The notes beneath the pieces were generated by a model that ran no database searches, had not been told where the DNA came from, and worked only from the letters and a program-made list of their open reading frames with translations. Both the position numbers and the translations under genes were made by a program. Below, piece by piece: positions 25,617 to 34,552 of a stretch of 64,000 bases of DNA. The DNA comes from Candidatus Nitrosocaldaceae archaeon (GTDB lineage Archaea; Thermoproteota; Nitrososphaeria; Nitrososphaerales; Nitrosocaldaceae), in the NCBI GenBank assembly GCA_026002835.1, contig BPGC01000002.1:124001-188000 (forward strand). The letters are read 5' to 3'. Within the stretch, counting starts at the first letter, position 1. Each line of letters begins with the position of its first letter.

Positions 25617-27425
25617 TTATGAAGATACTAATACTTTAATACTTTTGCCGCTCATCATAGCACTCATCAGTTTCTTTCCAATATCAGACTTTTTTGATAC
25701 TCTAATCCTAGCTCTTTTGCCAACTACAGCAGAGAATAAGAACTCATCATCTATATAAATATCAACAGGCAAGCCTATTACTTCATCATCCAATAATATA
25801 TTAAGTGAATTTCCAGCCTCTGTTATCTCATATGAAAGTTCTTTGCCTATGGATTTTAGTTTAGGTTCAACATCTATATGTATATTGAGTATCTTTTCTA
25901 ATTCTTTTATCGTGCTGCCTCCTTTGCCTATTATCAATGGTATGGCATCTCTATCAACTCTTATAACAGCTCTATCCCTTCCTATTATCTCAACCTCAGC
26001 ATTCCTATCAAACCTTCTAATAAACTCTCTTATCCTTTCTTCTGCTAGTTTTTTAATACTATCCATCTCTTCACTCTCTACTGGCATTACAACATTCTCT
26101 TCTCCAAATGTATATATCTCATATTCTAATTTATCATTCTCAAAATCTCTAACATCTACTACTGGTCTAGCTAGATCTTGCTCAGTCATGCCAGTTGGAA
26201 CTCTAACAGTTAACTTTAATTCATAAACCTTCTTTATTGCTCCATCTTTAACAAAGATTATTGTATCTATTATATGAGGTATCATACCCAATTCCATTCT
26301 ACTCATAAATCGTTGAATAGCATCTAATGGACTTGATGCATGAACAACTCCTACCATTCCAACACCAGCTAAACGCATATCAGCAAATACCTCAAAATCG
26401 CTAGTCTTTCTAACCTCATCAAATATTGTATAATCTGGCCTAACTAGCAATAATATATCAGCAGCCTTCTCAAACGAGCCTTCTAATGGTATGTATTGAG
26501 TTATCTCATCACTAACTTGAAGATCTCTAGGAGATTCAAAAGTTTTGACTATCTTACCTTCTTTTAGATAGAATTCTGCTAGGCTACTAGCTAATGTACT
26601 CTTACCAGAGCCTGGAGGACCAGCTATCAGTATGCCTTCTGCCTTACTCTTCAATCTATCCATCAATTTACTAGATATCTTATAATCTTCTAGAGTTAAT
26701 CTAGCAATTGGTCTAACTATAGTTATCTCCAATCCATCTGAAAAAGGTGGTTTAGTTATAGCAATTCTATAATTCTCTAGTTGAATAACAGTTGCTCCAT
26801 TCCTACTTATTTCTATCGAACCTTTACCATCCATTATTGCTAACTCTGTTACTTCTTTAACTATCTTTGATAATTCTTCATACGATGATATTTGCTCACT
26901 TATCTTGACAAGTTTAAACTCTCCAGGCTTTCCTTTCTTAGCTAATGGCAAAGTACCTTCTTTAAGATGGATGCTAGTTGTCTCTTCATCAAAATACTTT
27001 TCAAATGAATAGTTCTCTATTAACCTCTCTTCCTTTATATATTTGGCATCTATCCCTTCTGCTTCTGCTACCAATGCTTGCACATAATCTGCAGTTAATA
27101 AAGTTGCATCTTCTTGTTTCGCTATATCTTTTATAATGGCATCTATCCTACCATGCTTTGCTAATCTTATCTCTTCTATACTTGGTCTAGTGCCTACAAA
27201 CTTTACTACTATATTCTTATTCTTCCCTATTTCTCTTATCCTCTTTATCTCTTCTAATCCTAAAAAACCGGATTCTCTATTTGTTGATGCTTGTGCTTGT
27301 AACTCATCCAAGACAGCATGAGGAATTATTATCTCAGAATCTCTCAATTCATTATGTTCGATCATCTTTGAGACCTTACCATCTATTATTATGCTAGTAT
27401 CCAATACAAAACGCTTCAATATCAT
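25617..27425 (-). CDS. PIN domain-ATPase-KH protein (PINA type)
   Basis: 602 residues. Residues 1-~140 form a PIN domain (VLDTSIIIDG, DELQAQAS, LLTADYVQALVAEA) with the acidic site. A VirB11/PilT-like ATPase follows, with Walker A AGPPGSGKSTLA (about 268) and TIFDEVRKTSDFEVFADMRLAG (Walker B and Asp-box region). Near 490, PLIIGKGGSTIKELEKIL is a KH GxxG loop. This architecture is the archaeal PINA family, described as a hexameric ATPase promoting Holliday-junction branch migration with Hjc. It is next to a Rad50/Mre11-like pair in the same direction, fitting a repair setting. Confidence 0.9.
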   Translation of the reverse strand: MILKRFVLDTSIIIDGKVSKMIEHNELRDSEIIIPHAVLDELQAQASTNRESGFLGLEEIKRIREIGKNKNIVVKFVGTRPSIEEIRLAKHGRIDAIIKDIAKQEDATLLTADYVQALVAEAEGIDAKYIKEERLIENYSFEKYFDEETTSIHLKEGTLPLAKKGKPGEFKLVKISEQISSYEELSKIVKEVTELAIMDGKGSIEISRNGATVIQLENYRIAITKPPFSDGLEITIVRPIARLTLEDYKISSKLMDRLKSKAEGILIAGPPGSGKSTLASSLAEFYLKEGKIVKTFESPRDLQVSDEITQYIPLEGSFEKAADILLLVRPDYTIFDEVRKTSDFEVFADMRLAGVGMVGVVHASSPLDAIQRFMSRMELGMIPHIIDTIIFVKDGAIKKVYELKLTVRVPTGMTEQDLARPVVDVRDFENDKLEYEIYTFGEENVVMPVESEEMDSIKKLAEERIREFIRRFDRNAEVEIIGRDRAVIRVDRDAIPLIIGKGGSTIKELEKILNIHIDVEPKLKSIGKELSYEITEAGNSLNILLDDEVIGLPVDIYIDDEFLFSAVVGKRARIRVSKKSDIGKKLMSAMMSGKSIKVLVSS

Positions 27426-27460
27426 TATTTATGAATAACGGAAATAAATATCTAATTAGT

Positions 27461-29665
27461 TTATAATTCTATGACAGTATTAAAGAATGGTTTTATATCT
27501 TTATGAGTTAATACTATAAGAGGTTTATCTATATTTGCTAAAAGCATCTCTATCTTCTTATCATCTAATAAACTAAGGTTATTATCCATTATTATCAATT
27601 GTGTATTAATAGCTTGTAGATAAGCAAGCCTTAATGCTATATAAATATACATCTTTTCTCCTCTTGATAAACTATCTATAGAATAATCATTTAAGAATAA
27701 CATATTATCATTATAATATAGATCGCCTAAACCTTCTGTAAATCTATCAAGATATGGTCTTATAGCATTTATTATCTTACTTATTGTATCTGATAACGAT
27801 TCATCTAATATGCTTCTCAATTCCTCAAGCGTTTTTATCTCCGATTTTATATCTTCTATCTTTTTATTCAATTCCTCAATTTTTGTATCTAATGATTCAT
27901 ATCTATATGTATCTAATGCAGATAATTCTTCTTGCTTACTCTCTAATAATGAATTTAATTGTTCCAATTTACCATTTAATTTAGTTAGTTCTATCCGTGT
28001 ATCAAGCAATTCTTTCCTTATCTTATCATATTCATTAGCTGTTTTTTCTAGAGTGATTATTTTTTTGGTTAATGCTGTTATATTGCCTTTGATCTTATTA
28101 ATCTCTTGAGTTATAGACTGCCATTCAATGAATCTAGCATTACTCCTAACATACTCATTAATTATATCCGTTTTTAATAATTCATCATATCTACTCTTAT
28201 TTTTTGTATATATATTTGGATCAAACTTTAATAATGTTAATTCTTTCTTGTACTTTAATAATTTTGTATTTAGCATATCTATCTCATGTTTTAGATCTAT
28301 CGACTTTTGTTCTAGTTCTTCAACCATGCTCTTTGTAGTAGTTTCTGCTTTTGCTATCATCATCTCTACTTTACGAATGTTGCTATCAACTTCTCTAAGT
28401 TTTCGTAAAACTACTGCTAACTCTTTCTCCTTCTCTTTTATATCGCTCTTTATGTTATTTGCTTCTTCATTCATATGTGATATTAGCTCTTTAACTTTAT
28501 CCAATTGCTGCTTACATATAGGACACGTCTTATCTTTTCTAGTAACTTTTGTCTGTTCAATTATATTGCTCAAACGTTCTTTTGCTAAATTTATCTCTGC
28601 ATCCAATTTATACCTCTTATTCTCTAATTCTATCTTCTCCTTATCTAGCTTTATCATCTCTTCTCTCAACTTCTTTAGTTCGATATTAGATTCTTTATAA
28701 CGTTGCTTAATGTTCTTTAGATCTTCTGAAAGTTTTGTTGATAACTTATCTTTCTCTTCTAATAAAGCTTCTATTAATGCTATAGAATTAGTCAACGATT
28801 CATATTTTATCCTCTTCTCTTCTAGTACTACTAACTTGTTTCTTAACTTGATAAATTCATTGTAATCATTCTTAATTTTATTAAATTCTTCTTTATTAAA
28901 TGCTAGTTTTTCAAGCATGATTTGTTTATTCTTCAATTCTTCTTCTAATATTATTAATTTTGCTCTAATCTCATCTAGTGTGCTTTTAGCTTTTATAGCA
29001 TTTGCCTCTTTCTTCTCTAACATTATTAATTTTTTCTTGATTTTTTCAATAGTAATTTCATATTTCTTCTTTTCTTTAACTAAATCTTTAATCTCATTCT
29101 CTATACCTTCTTTACTCTTAGGAGAACTGCCTATAGATTTTATAATATTTAATTCATCTTCTAATTTATAGAGCAACAAATTGTCATCTTCTATCTTTTT
29201 CTCTATTCTCTCTTTATATTCATCATATTTATGAATATTGAATATCTCTTTACATGCATTTATTACTGGATAATCTATTAGCCTAACAAAATCTTGTTCT
29301 ATTAATGTTTGAGATGCAAAATTATCTAGCGAGCCTAATATATTACTTATCTCTCCTTCCTCTATTTTATTTTCATTCTTTAAAAATTGTGATTGTAATT
29401 CTCCTTCTCTATTTATGCTTCTTGTAACATTATATCTATCAGAATTTAGAGTAAATTCTAGAGTTACCACAGCTTTATCTGATTCATTATTTATCAACTG
29501 GAGTTGTCTTATTGGTTTTCCATACAACGCAAATAAGATAGCATCTATAAATGATGATTTTCCAGAACCATTTGAGCCATATATTAATACTTTATCAGAA
29601 GCAAGTTTGAACTCTTTATGTTTAAAACATAAGAACCCATCTAAGGTTAATTTATCTATGATCAT
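27461..29665 (-). CDS. Second Rad50/SbcC-like SMC ATPase with degenerate Walker B
   Basis: 734 residues, distinct from the Rad50 at 10598. Walker A is YGSNGSGKSS (about 30-39); coiled coils surround a CPIC zinc hook (Cys381/Cys384); the signature is DSLSRGEKMYIY near 655. The Walker B region reads LIIMDNNLSLLD: Asp694 is followed by Asn695 instead of the catalytic Glu, and the usual DEPTxxLD Pro-Thr is absent. ATP binding is likely, hydrolysis probably slow or lost. Its ATG overlaps the stop of the Mre11-like gene (ATGA), so the pair is coupled. Confidence 0.85.
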   Translation of the reverse strand: MIIDKLTLDGFLCFKHKEFKLASDKVLIYGSNGSGKSSFIDAILFALYGKPIRQLQLINNESDKAVVTLEFTLNSDRYNVTRSINREGELQSQFLKNENKIEEGEISNILGSLDNFASQTLIEQDFVRLIDYPVINACKEIFNIHKYDEYKERIEKKIEDDNLLLYKLEDELNIIKSIGSSPKSKEGIENEIKDLVKEKKKYEITIEKIKKKLIMLEKKEANAIKAKSTLDEIRAKLIILEEELKNKQIMLEKLAFNKEEFNKIKNDYNEFIKLRNKLVVLEEKRIKYESLTNSIALIEALLEEKDKLSTKLSEDLKNIKQRYKESNIELKKLREEMIKLDKEKIELENKRYKLDAEINLAKERLSNIIEQTKVTRKDKTCPICKQQLDKVKELISHMNEEANNIKSDIKEKEKELAVVLRKLREVDSNIRKVEMMIAKAETTTKSMVEELEQKSIDLKHEIDMLNTKLLKYKKELTLLKFDPNIYTKNKSRYDELLKTDIINEYVRSNARFIEWQSITQEINKIKGNITALTKKIITLEKTANEYDKIRKELLDTRIELTKLNGKLEQLNSLLESKQEELSALDTYRYESLDTKIEELNKKIEDIKSEIKTLEELRSILDESLSDTISKIINAIRPYLDRFTEGLGDLYYNDNMLFLNDYSIDSLSRGEKMYIYIALRLAYLQAINTQLIIMDNNLSLLDDKKIEMLLANIDKPLIVLTHKDIKPFFNTVIEL

Positions 29666-30750
29666 TTGCTGATACCTCCAAATACTTGTTTGCTGATCTC
29701 TAAAACTTTTGATTTCTGTGATAATTTCTTCAATCTATTACTTAATTCTTCTTCAAACATAGGTAATTTCTCTATTTTTGGTTTAGGCTCTTCTCCTTTG
29801 ATCTTTATATCTATTATACACTCAAATGATGCATTAAACTTCTCCTTTATCTTATCTATAGCCAAATTTTTCTTCTCATTAGGATCAAGATTATACAATA
29901 ATAGTTTTATAATTGCGTTTGGAATATTTTCTGAACCATCTTCAACTATAGTATCTATCTTAGATAATATCTCATTAGCCTTTAAATTTAGACAGTCTAT
30001 ATCAAATGAATGCATAGGTCTTACTGGCAACCTATATGGTTTTACTGAAACTGTTCCATCTACTTCTACCAACAACGCATATTTATCTTCTCCTTCCTCA
30101 CTAAAATTGAACCTTTCAGATGCTCCACTATAAAATATTGGGCTTGTGTATTCTATTTGTTGAAATTTGTGCATATGCCCCAATGCTGAATATATGAATC
30201 TATCAGGTATTAATGATACATCTATAGGTTGTATATTTTCATAGGCTTCTGTACCTTGAATAGCATTATTTAATGGAATATGAGATACCAGTATCTTATT
30301 CTCTGATGGAGATGTAGATAATGCTTGATCTAATCTTTGCGTAAAATTATCAGAAGAGTAAGGAACACATACTATATCATAAGAGCCTAGAATGAATGTA
30401 TCTGGTTTGGTTGTAACATAAACATTCTCTATCTCTGCAAGATATGCTAAAGGATTACGCTTCTTTGATAAATCTGTATTGCCATTTATAATTAATGTAG
30501 TTATCCCAGCTTTGGATACCTTCTTAAGCATTCTCATGCTTTCTATTATATAATATTGATTAGGATCTGGGTTATCAAACATATCTCCAGCAATTAAGAA
30601 TAGATCTACTCTCTCATTTAGTGCTATTTTGCATATATTTTTAAATGATTCTAGATAGTCTAAACCGCGAGCATTCATACCAGTCTTTTTATCTATTTTA
30701 GCAAATTCTTCCCTTCCTATATGATTGTCCGCCGTATGTAATATTCTCAT
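29662..30750 (-). CDS. Second Mre11/SbcD-like protein lacking the motif III histidine
   Basis: About 362 residues. Calcineurin-like phosphoesterase of the Mre11 type: motif I TADNHIG, motif II AGDMFD, VSHIP and GHMHK are in place, but motif III is GNTD (Thr at residue 92 counted from ATG 30750) where GNHD carries the catalytic His. Nuclease activity is therefore doubtful. I chose ATG 30750, preceded by a GGAGGG ribosome site, over a GTG at 30765. It is translationally coupled to the divergent Rad50-like gene. Confidence 0.85.
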   Translation of the reverse strand: MRILHTADNHIGREEFAKIDKKTGMNARGLDYLESFKNICKIALNERVDLFLIAGDMFDNPDPNQYYIIESMRMLKKVSKAGITTLIINGNTDLSKKRNPLAYLAEIENVYVTTKPDTFILGSYDIVCVPYSSDNFTQRLDQALSTSPSENKILVSHIPLNNAIQGTEAYENIQPIDVSLIPDRFIYSALGHMHKFQQIEYTSPIFYSGASERFNFSEEGEDKYALLVEVDGTVSVKPYRLPVRPMHSFDIDCLNLKANEILSKIDTIVEDGSENIPNAIIKLLLYNLDPNEKKNLAIDKIKEKFNASFECIIDIKIKGEEPKPKIEKLPMFEEELSNRLKKLSQKSKVLEISKQVFGGISK

Positions 30751-31098
30751 CTCCCTCCTTAACACTTTATTAATACCCGTTTATAAATAATATCTAAAAT
30801 CTTAAAGAGTTTTGATTCTGAGTATAGTTCTAAATATCTAATAATCTCATATACTAATAGCAAGTTTTATAATAAAAAGAATAAATTATACATTATAATC
30901 ATTAGCGTGTTCAATTTGCCTCTTAATACATATGATGTATCTATCATCATTCCTAGATAATCCTTAATAATCAGTATTTAGAATTTCTAATATATTGAAC
31001 CGTTTCTATACAATTCTACATAATTTGTTATTCTTATATCATACATTAGTTAATACAATATTATGTATTATAATCAATAACAATTTTCGCTCTACAAT
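30751..31098. other. Gene-poor AT-rich gap
   Basis: About 350 bases with no convincing frame, RNA or repeat. It contains the presumed promoter of the Mre11/Rad50-like operon at its left edge; the rest is very AT-rich and unexplained. Confidence 0.5.
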
Positions 31099-31260
31099 TT
31101 AATTAATTATACATCTTAGTATATCTGATGCATCTACAATTAAACCATTATAATTATTATCTGAGCATTCTATTATTTTAAACTTACTTCCTCCTTTCCA
31201 TGTAATTTTAGCAGTAATTCTCTTCCCATCTATCTCTATAATGCATTCAGATGGTTTCAT
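31099..31260 (-). CDS. Hypothetical 53-aa protein
   Basis: An ATG-started minus-strand frame with protein-like composition: CIIEIDGKRITAKITWKGG then SKFKIIECSDN and a helical end. The alternating strand pattern suggests a small beta domain. It fills the right part of the otherwise empty gap before tldD and is divergent from it. No family recognised. Confidence 0.5.
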   Translation of the reverse strand: MKPSECIIEIDGKRITAKITWKGGSKFKIIECSDNNYNGLIVDASDILRCIIN

Positions 31261-31324
31261 AGTTTGTTATTAACGTTTGAAAAATAAGAATTTCTGTTAT
31301 TAATGTATGTAACAAACAGCATAC

Positions 31325-31331
31325 TTTTTAT
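31325..31331 (+). promoter_or_regulatory. TATA-like box for tldD
   Basis: TTTTTAT lies 24-30 bases before the tldD ATG at 31355, leaderless spacing. Confidence 0.4.
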
Positions 31332-31354
31332 CATACATAGTTTATAGATATATC

Positions 31355-32749
31355 ATGGAAGATTATGCTAAGAATGCTATAGATCATGCTTTGCAATTAG
31401 GTGCAGAGTATGCAGATATAAGATTTGAAGAGAAAGTTTCACAAGGTATATTACTAGAGGATGGAAAGATTGAAAGAGTTGGAAATTCTATAGAAGGTTC
31501 AATAGGTATTAGGGTTCTAGTAAACGGTGCATGGGGATTCTATGCTATAGATAATCCAACTAGTAACGATTACATAATTGCTGCAGAAAAAGCCTATAAA
31601 TTAGGAAGATCTTATAATGCTAGGGAAAAGATCAGGCTAGCAGATGTCAAATCTTACGATGAAGAGGTAAATTTCAATATAAAGCGTAATCCTAAGGATA
31701 ATTTTGATGAGTTAATAAAGATAGCAAAAGAATGCGATTCTATCATTAGAAGTTATGAAAAGATAAATAAATCTTCTATAGCCATTGGTTATCAGGATGT
31801 TAGAAAAGGTTTTATGAATAGCGAATCTACTAGAGTTATTCAGAATTATATAGATACTACAGCAGTATTATTCTCTACAGCTCATGAGAATATAAGCGAG
31901 AGTACAACTGTTACTGAAGGAGGTAGAGGAGGTATAGAGATGCTTAACAATGTTATAGATAAAGCAGATTATATAGCAGATATGGCATCTAAACTATTAT
32001 ATGCTAAACCTGTTAAAGAAGAAAAGACTAGAGTAGTAATGAACCCAGACTTTGTAGCATTGTTAACTCATGAGATCCTTGGTCATCCTTCAGAAGCTGA
32101 TCGAGTATTAGGTTATGAACTCGCATGGGCTGGAGGTGCATGGTGGGCTGGTAAGCTAGGTTCAAAGATTGGATCAGATAAATTGACTGTAGCAGATGAT
32201 CCTACTATACCTAATACATTAGGTCATTACAAGTATGATGATGAAGGTATATTAGCAAAAGAGAAGATCTTGATCAAAGATGGAATATTAGTAGATCATA
32301 TGTACAATAGAGAAACCGCTTATAAATTCGATAAAGAACCTAATGCTAGTATGAGGGCAACTAGCGCTAGATTCATGCCATTAATAAGGATGGCTTGTAC
32401 TTACATCAAACCTGGAGATTATAATTATCAAGAGATGATTAAAGAAGTTAAAAATGGCTATCTTATATGTGATATGAAGGTGCCATCAATAGATATGTAT
32501 AGATATAATTGGAGTATATCATCTCAGTATGCATATAAGATTGAGAACGGAGAAATCAAAGATTTGTGCAGAGATGTTATAGTTATGAATAACGCTCCAG
32601 ACTTTTTCAATTCTATAGATGCATGTTCAAAAGAGTTTGAGATCAGACCCATTTTGAATTGTGGTAAAGGAGATCCAATGCAGATTATGCGTATGGGTAA
32701 TGGCGGTCCATATATTAGAGGAGAAGCTATAGTTAAGAGCGTATCATGA
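31355..32749 (+). CDS. tldD: TldD-family zinc metalloprotease
   Basis: 464 residues, the TldD size. The TldD zinc motif is LTHEILGHPSEADR (HExxxH, about residues 238-243), with a further Cys region near the C-terminus (ILNCGKGDPMQIMRMG, typical of the family). TldD normally pairs with the non-catalytic TldE to degrade unfolded peptides; no TldE gene is visible in the window. It starts a three-gene operon with the two DNA glycosylases, overlapping the first by four bases. Confidence 0.92.
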   Translation: MEDYAKNAIDHALQLGAEYADIRFEEKVSQGILLEDGKIERVGNSIEGSIGIRVLVNGAWGFYAIDNPTSNDYIIAAEKAYKLGRSYNAREKIRLADVKSYDEEVNFNIKRNPKDNFDELIKIAKECDSIIRSYEKINKSSIAIGYQDVRKGFMNSESTRVIQNYIDTTAVLFSTAHENISESTTVTEGGRGGIEMLNNVIDKADYIADMASKLLYAKPVKEEKTRVVMNPDFVALLTHEILGHPSEADRVLGYELAWAGGAWWAGKLGSKIGSDKLTVADDPTIPNTLGHYKYDDEGILAKEKILIKDGILVDHMYNRETAYKFDKEPNASMRATSARFMPLIRMACTYIKPGDYNYQEMIKEVKNGYLICDMKVPSIDMYRYNWSISSQYAYKIENGEIKDLCRDVIVMNNAPDFFNSIDACSKEFEIRPILNCGKGDPMQIMRMGNGGPYIRGEAIVKSVS

Positions 32750-33318
32750 ACCTTACGGATTTAGAGGAAGAGATTAGGATATGTAAACTATGTAGATTAG
32801 CAGAGAGTAGGAAGAATGCTGTTCCTGGTGAAGGTAATGCTCATGCAGAGATAATGTTTATCGGTGAAGCACCTGGAAGGAATGAAGATGAACAAGGAAG
32901 ACCATTTGTAGGATCTGCTGGAAAGTTGTTAGATCAAGCATTAGCAAATGCTGGAATTAAGCGAGATGAGGTTTATATAACAAATATAGTGAAATGCAGG
33001 CCTCCTAATAATAGGGTGCCATTACAAGATGAGGTTGATGCTTGCATGCCATACTTAGAGAAGCAGATAAAATTGATAGAACCATTAGTAATATGCATAT
33101 TAGGAAGAACGGCATATCAAACATTGTTAAAAGGTAGATCTATTACATCTAATAGAGGCAAATTGATCAATTATAAAGGTAGGAATTATTTCCTAACAAT
33201 ACATCCAGCAGCAGCTATCTATAATCCATCATTAAAGCAAGTATTGATAGATGATATAAAGAGATTAGCAGATATAGTTAAAGAGTTAAAAGGAAAAGCT
33301 CTGGAGGGTTATCTTTGA
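32746..33318 (+). CDS. Family 4 uracil-DNA glycosylase (Fe-S)
   Basis: 190 residues. It removes uracil from DNA. The 4Fe-4S ligands are Cys13 and Cys16 (ICKLCRLAES) and two later Cys (IVKCRPPNN near 85 and DACMPYLE near 101). The catalytic motif is FIGEAPGRNEDEQGRPFVG (about 40-58), and the C-terminal motif is HPAAAIYNP. ATGA overlap with tldD upstream; TTGA overlap with the next glycosylase gene. Confidence 0.95.
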   Translation: MNLTDLEEEIRICKLCRLAESRKNAVPGEGNAHAEIMFIGEAPGRNEDEQGRPFVGSAGKLLDQALANAGIKRDEVYITNIVKCRPPNNRVPLQDEVDACMPYLEKQIKLIEPLVICILGRTAYQTLLKGRSITSNRGKLINYKGRNYFLTIHPAAAIYNPSLKQVLIDDIKRLADIVKELKGKALEGYL

Positions 33319-33911
33319 TCCTAGAGAGAAGGTTCTATGCTAGAGATACAGTTAAAGTTGCAAAAGAGTTATTAGGCAAGATATTAGTTAGAAAGATAGA
33401 TAATAACATATTATCTGGTATGATAGTAGAGAGTGAAGCATATAGATCTTCAGATGATCCAGCAAGTCATTCCTACAGAGGCATAACTAATAGAAATAGA
33501 GTAATGTTTGGAGAAGTAGGATATTCATATGTATACTTCACATATGGAACTTATTATTGTCTGAATATAGTTGCTAAAGATCCTAATACTAAAGCTGGTG
33601 CAGTATTGATACGAGCTATAGAACCTCTTGAAGGAATAGATGTTATGAAGAAGCATAGAGGAAAAGAGTTATACGATCTAACTAATGGACCAGGAAAGTT
33701 AACCCAAGCCTTAAAGATAGATAAGAGCCTTAATGGTATAGATGTTACTAGAGAAGGAGAGTTATACATAAAGAATGGTTATGATATAGATGAGAATGAT
33801 ATCATAGCAACTCCTAGAATTGGCATAAAGCTAGCTTTAGATAAGTATTGGAGGTTTTATATAAAGAATAACAAGTTTGTATCTAAAGTAAAGCCGTTAT
33901 ACATATCATGA
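33315..33911 (+). CDS. Alkyladenine (3-methyladenine) DNA glycosylase
   Basis: 198 residues of the AAG/MPG family, which excises alkylated purines and hypoxanthine. ARDTVKVAKELLGKILVRK opens the domain; GMIVESEAYRSSDDPASHSYRG holds the catalytic Glu; VYFTYGTYYCLNIVA is the Tyr-rich intercalation strand; LTNGPGKLTQAL is the C-terminal signature. The start is TTG overlapping the upstream TGA. Base-excision companion of the UDG in the same operon. Confidence 0.93.
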   Translation: MILERRFYARDTVKVAKELLGKILVRKIDNNILSGMIVESEAYRSSDDPASHSYRGITNRNRVMFGEVGYSYVYFTYGTYYCLNIVAKDPNTKAGAVLIRAIEPLEGIDVMKKHRGKELYDLTNGPGKLTQALKIDKSLNGIDVTREGELYIKNGYDIDENDIIATPRIGIKLALDKYWRFYIKNNKFVSKVKPLYIS

Positions 33912-34544
33912 TTACTCTTTCTTATAATCATCTTTATCATCTTCAACGGCCCAAGGAAATACCCTTCCTATATATTTATACCAATCAATCCTTGTCATAT
34001 AATATATCATAACTCCTATTATAACTGCTAATATTCCAGTTGATACATAAAGCATTAACGCTGACTCTTCATTCTCTAATAATGGTTGTATATAATCAGA
34101 TAAACCTAGTTTGCTTCCCCATACTACAGCTTCTGATATAACCATCTTGCCTCCTAATGTAGATAATAAGAAGTAAATTGGATTGTATTTTGCTAATCCT
34201 AATGGGATATAGACTAGATCATCTGGAACTGGAGTTGCTGCTGCTATAAATGATGCAAACCAACCATATCTAGCAACTACCTTTTGTAATGGAAGCATCT
34301 TATGCTTGCTCTCTTTACTTAAAACTCTCCTTCCATAATAACTAGCATAAAATATGATCAGTTTTCCAGCAGTAGCTCCTATTGTAGTGCTCAATGCTAG
34401 AATATGAGGATCGAATGCGGGATCAGCACCCATTACAGTTAGAAATACAAAAAAAGGAACTGGTATGAATGGTATAACACTTCCAACAAAACTTACCGTA
34501 AATAAACCGATATATCCTAACGTTGGATCGAACTCTAATACCAT
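33912..34544 (-). CDS. DedA/VTT-family membrane protein
   Basis: About 210 residues with several membrane segments. The VTT pattern is visible: FIPVPFFVFLTVMGA with the re-entrant proline, ATAGKLIIFYASYYGRR, then WFASFIAAATPVPDDLVYIPLG. The family includes lipid scramblases and flippase-like transporters. ATG 34544 is preferred; GTG 34553 overlapping the proS stop is possible. Downstream of proS on the same strand. Confidence 0.8.
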   Translation of the reverse strand: MVLEFDPTLGYIGLFTVSFVGSVIPFIPVPFFVFLTVMGADPAFDPHILALSTTIGATAGKLIIFYASYYGRRVLSKESKHKMLPLQKVVARYGWFASFIAAATPVPDDLVYIPLGLAKYNPIYFLLSTLGGKMVISEAVVWGSKLGLSDYIQPLLENEESALMLYVSTGILAVIIGVMIYYMTRIDWYKYIGRVFPWAVEDDKDDYKKE

Positions 34545-34552
34545 ACTTATCA

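Noticed and set aside
28128..28700. 190-codon plus-strand frame opposite the second Rad50-like gene
   Set aside because: Low-complexity Phe/Ser/Leu composition created by antisense of Lys/Glu-rich coiled coil; no start context.
30770..31090. Hidden gene or RNA in the gap before tldD
   Set aside because: No open frame with protein-like composition and no GC-rich folded segment, which in this AT-rich genome would mark a stable RNA.
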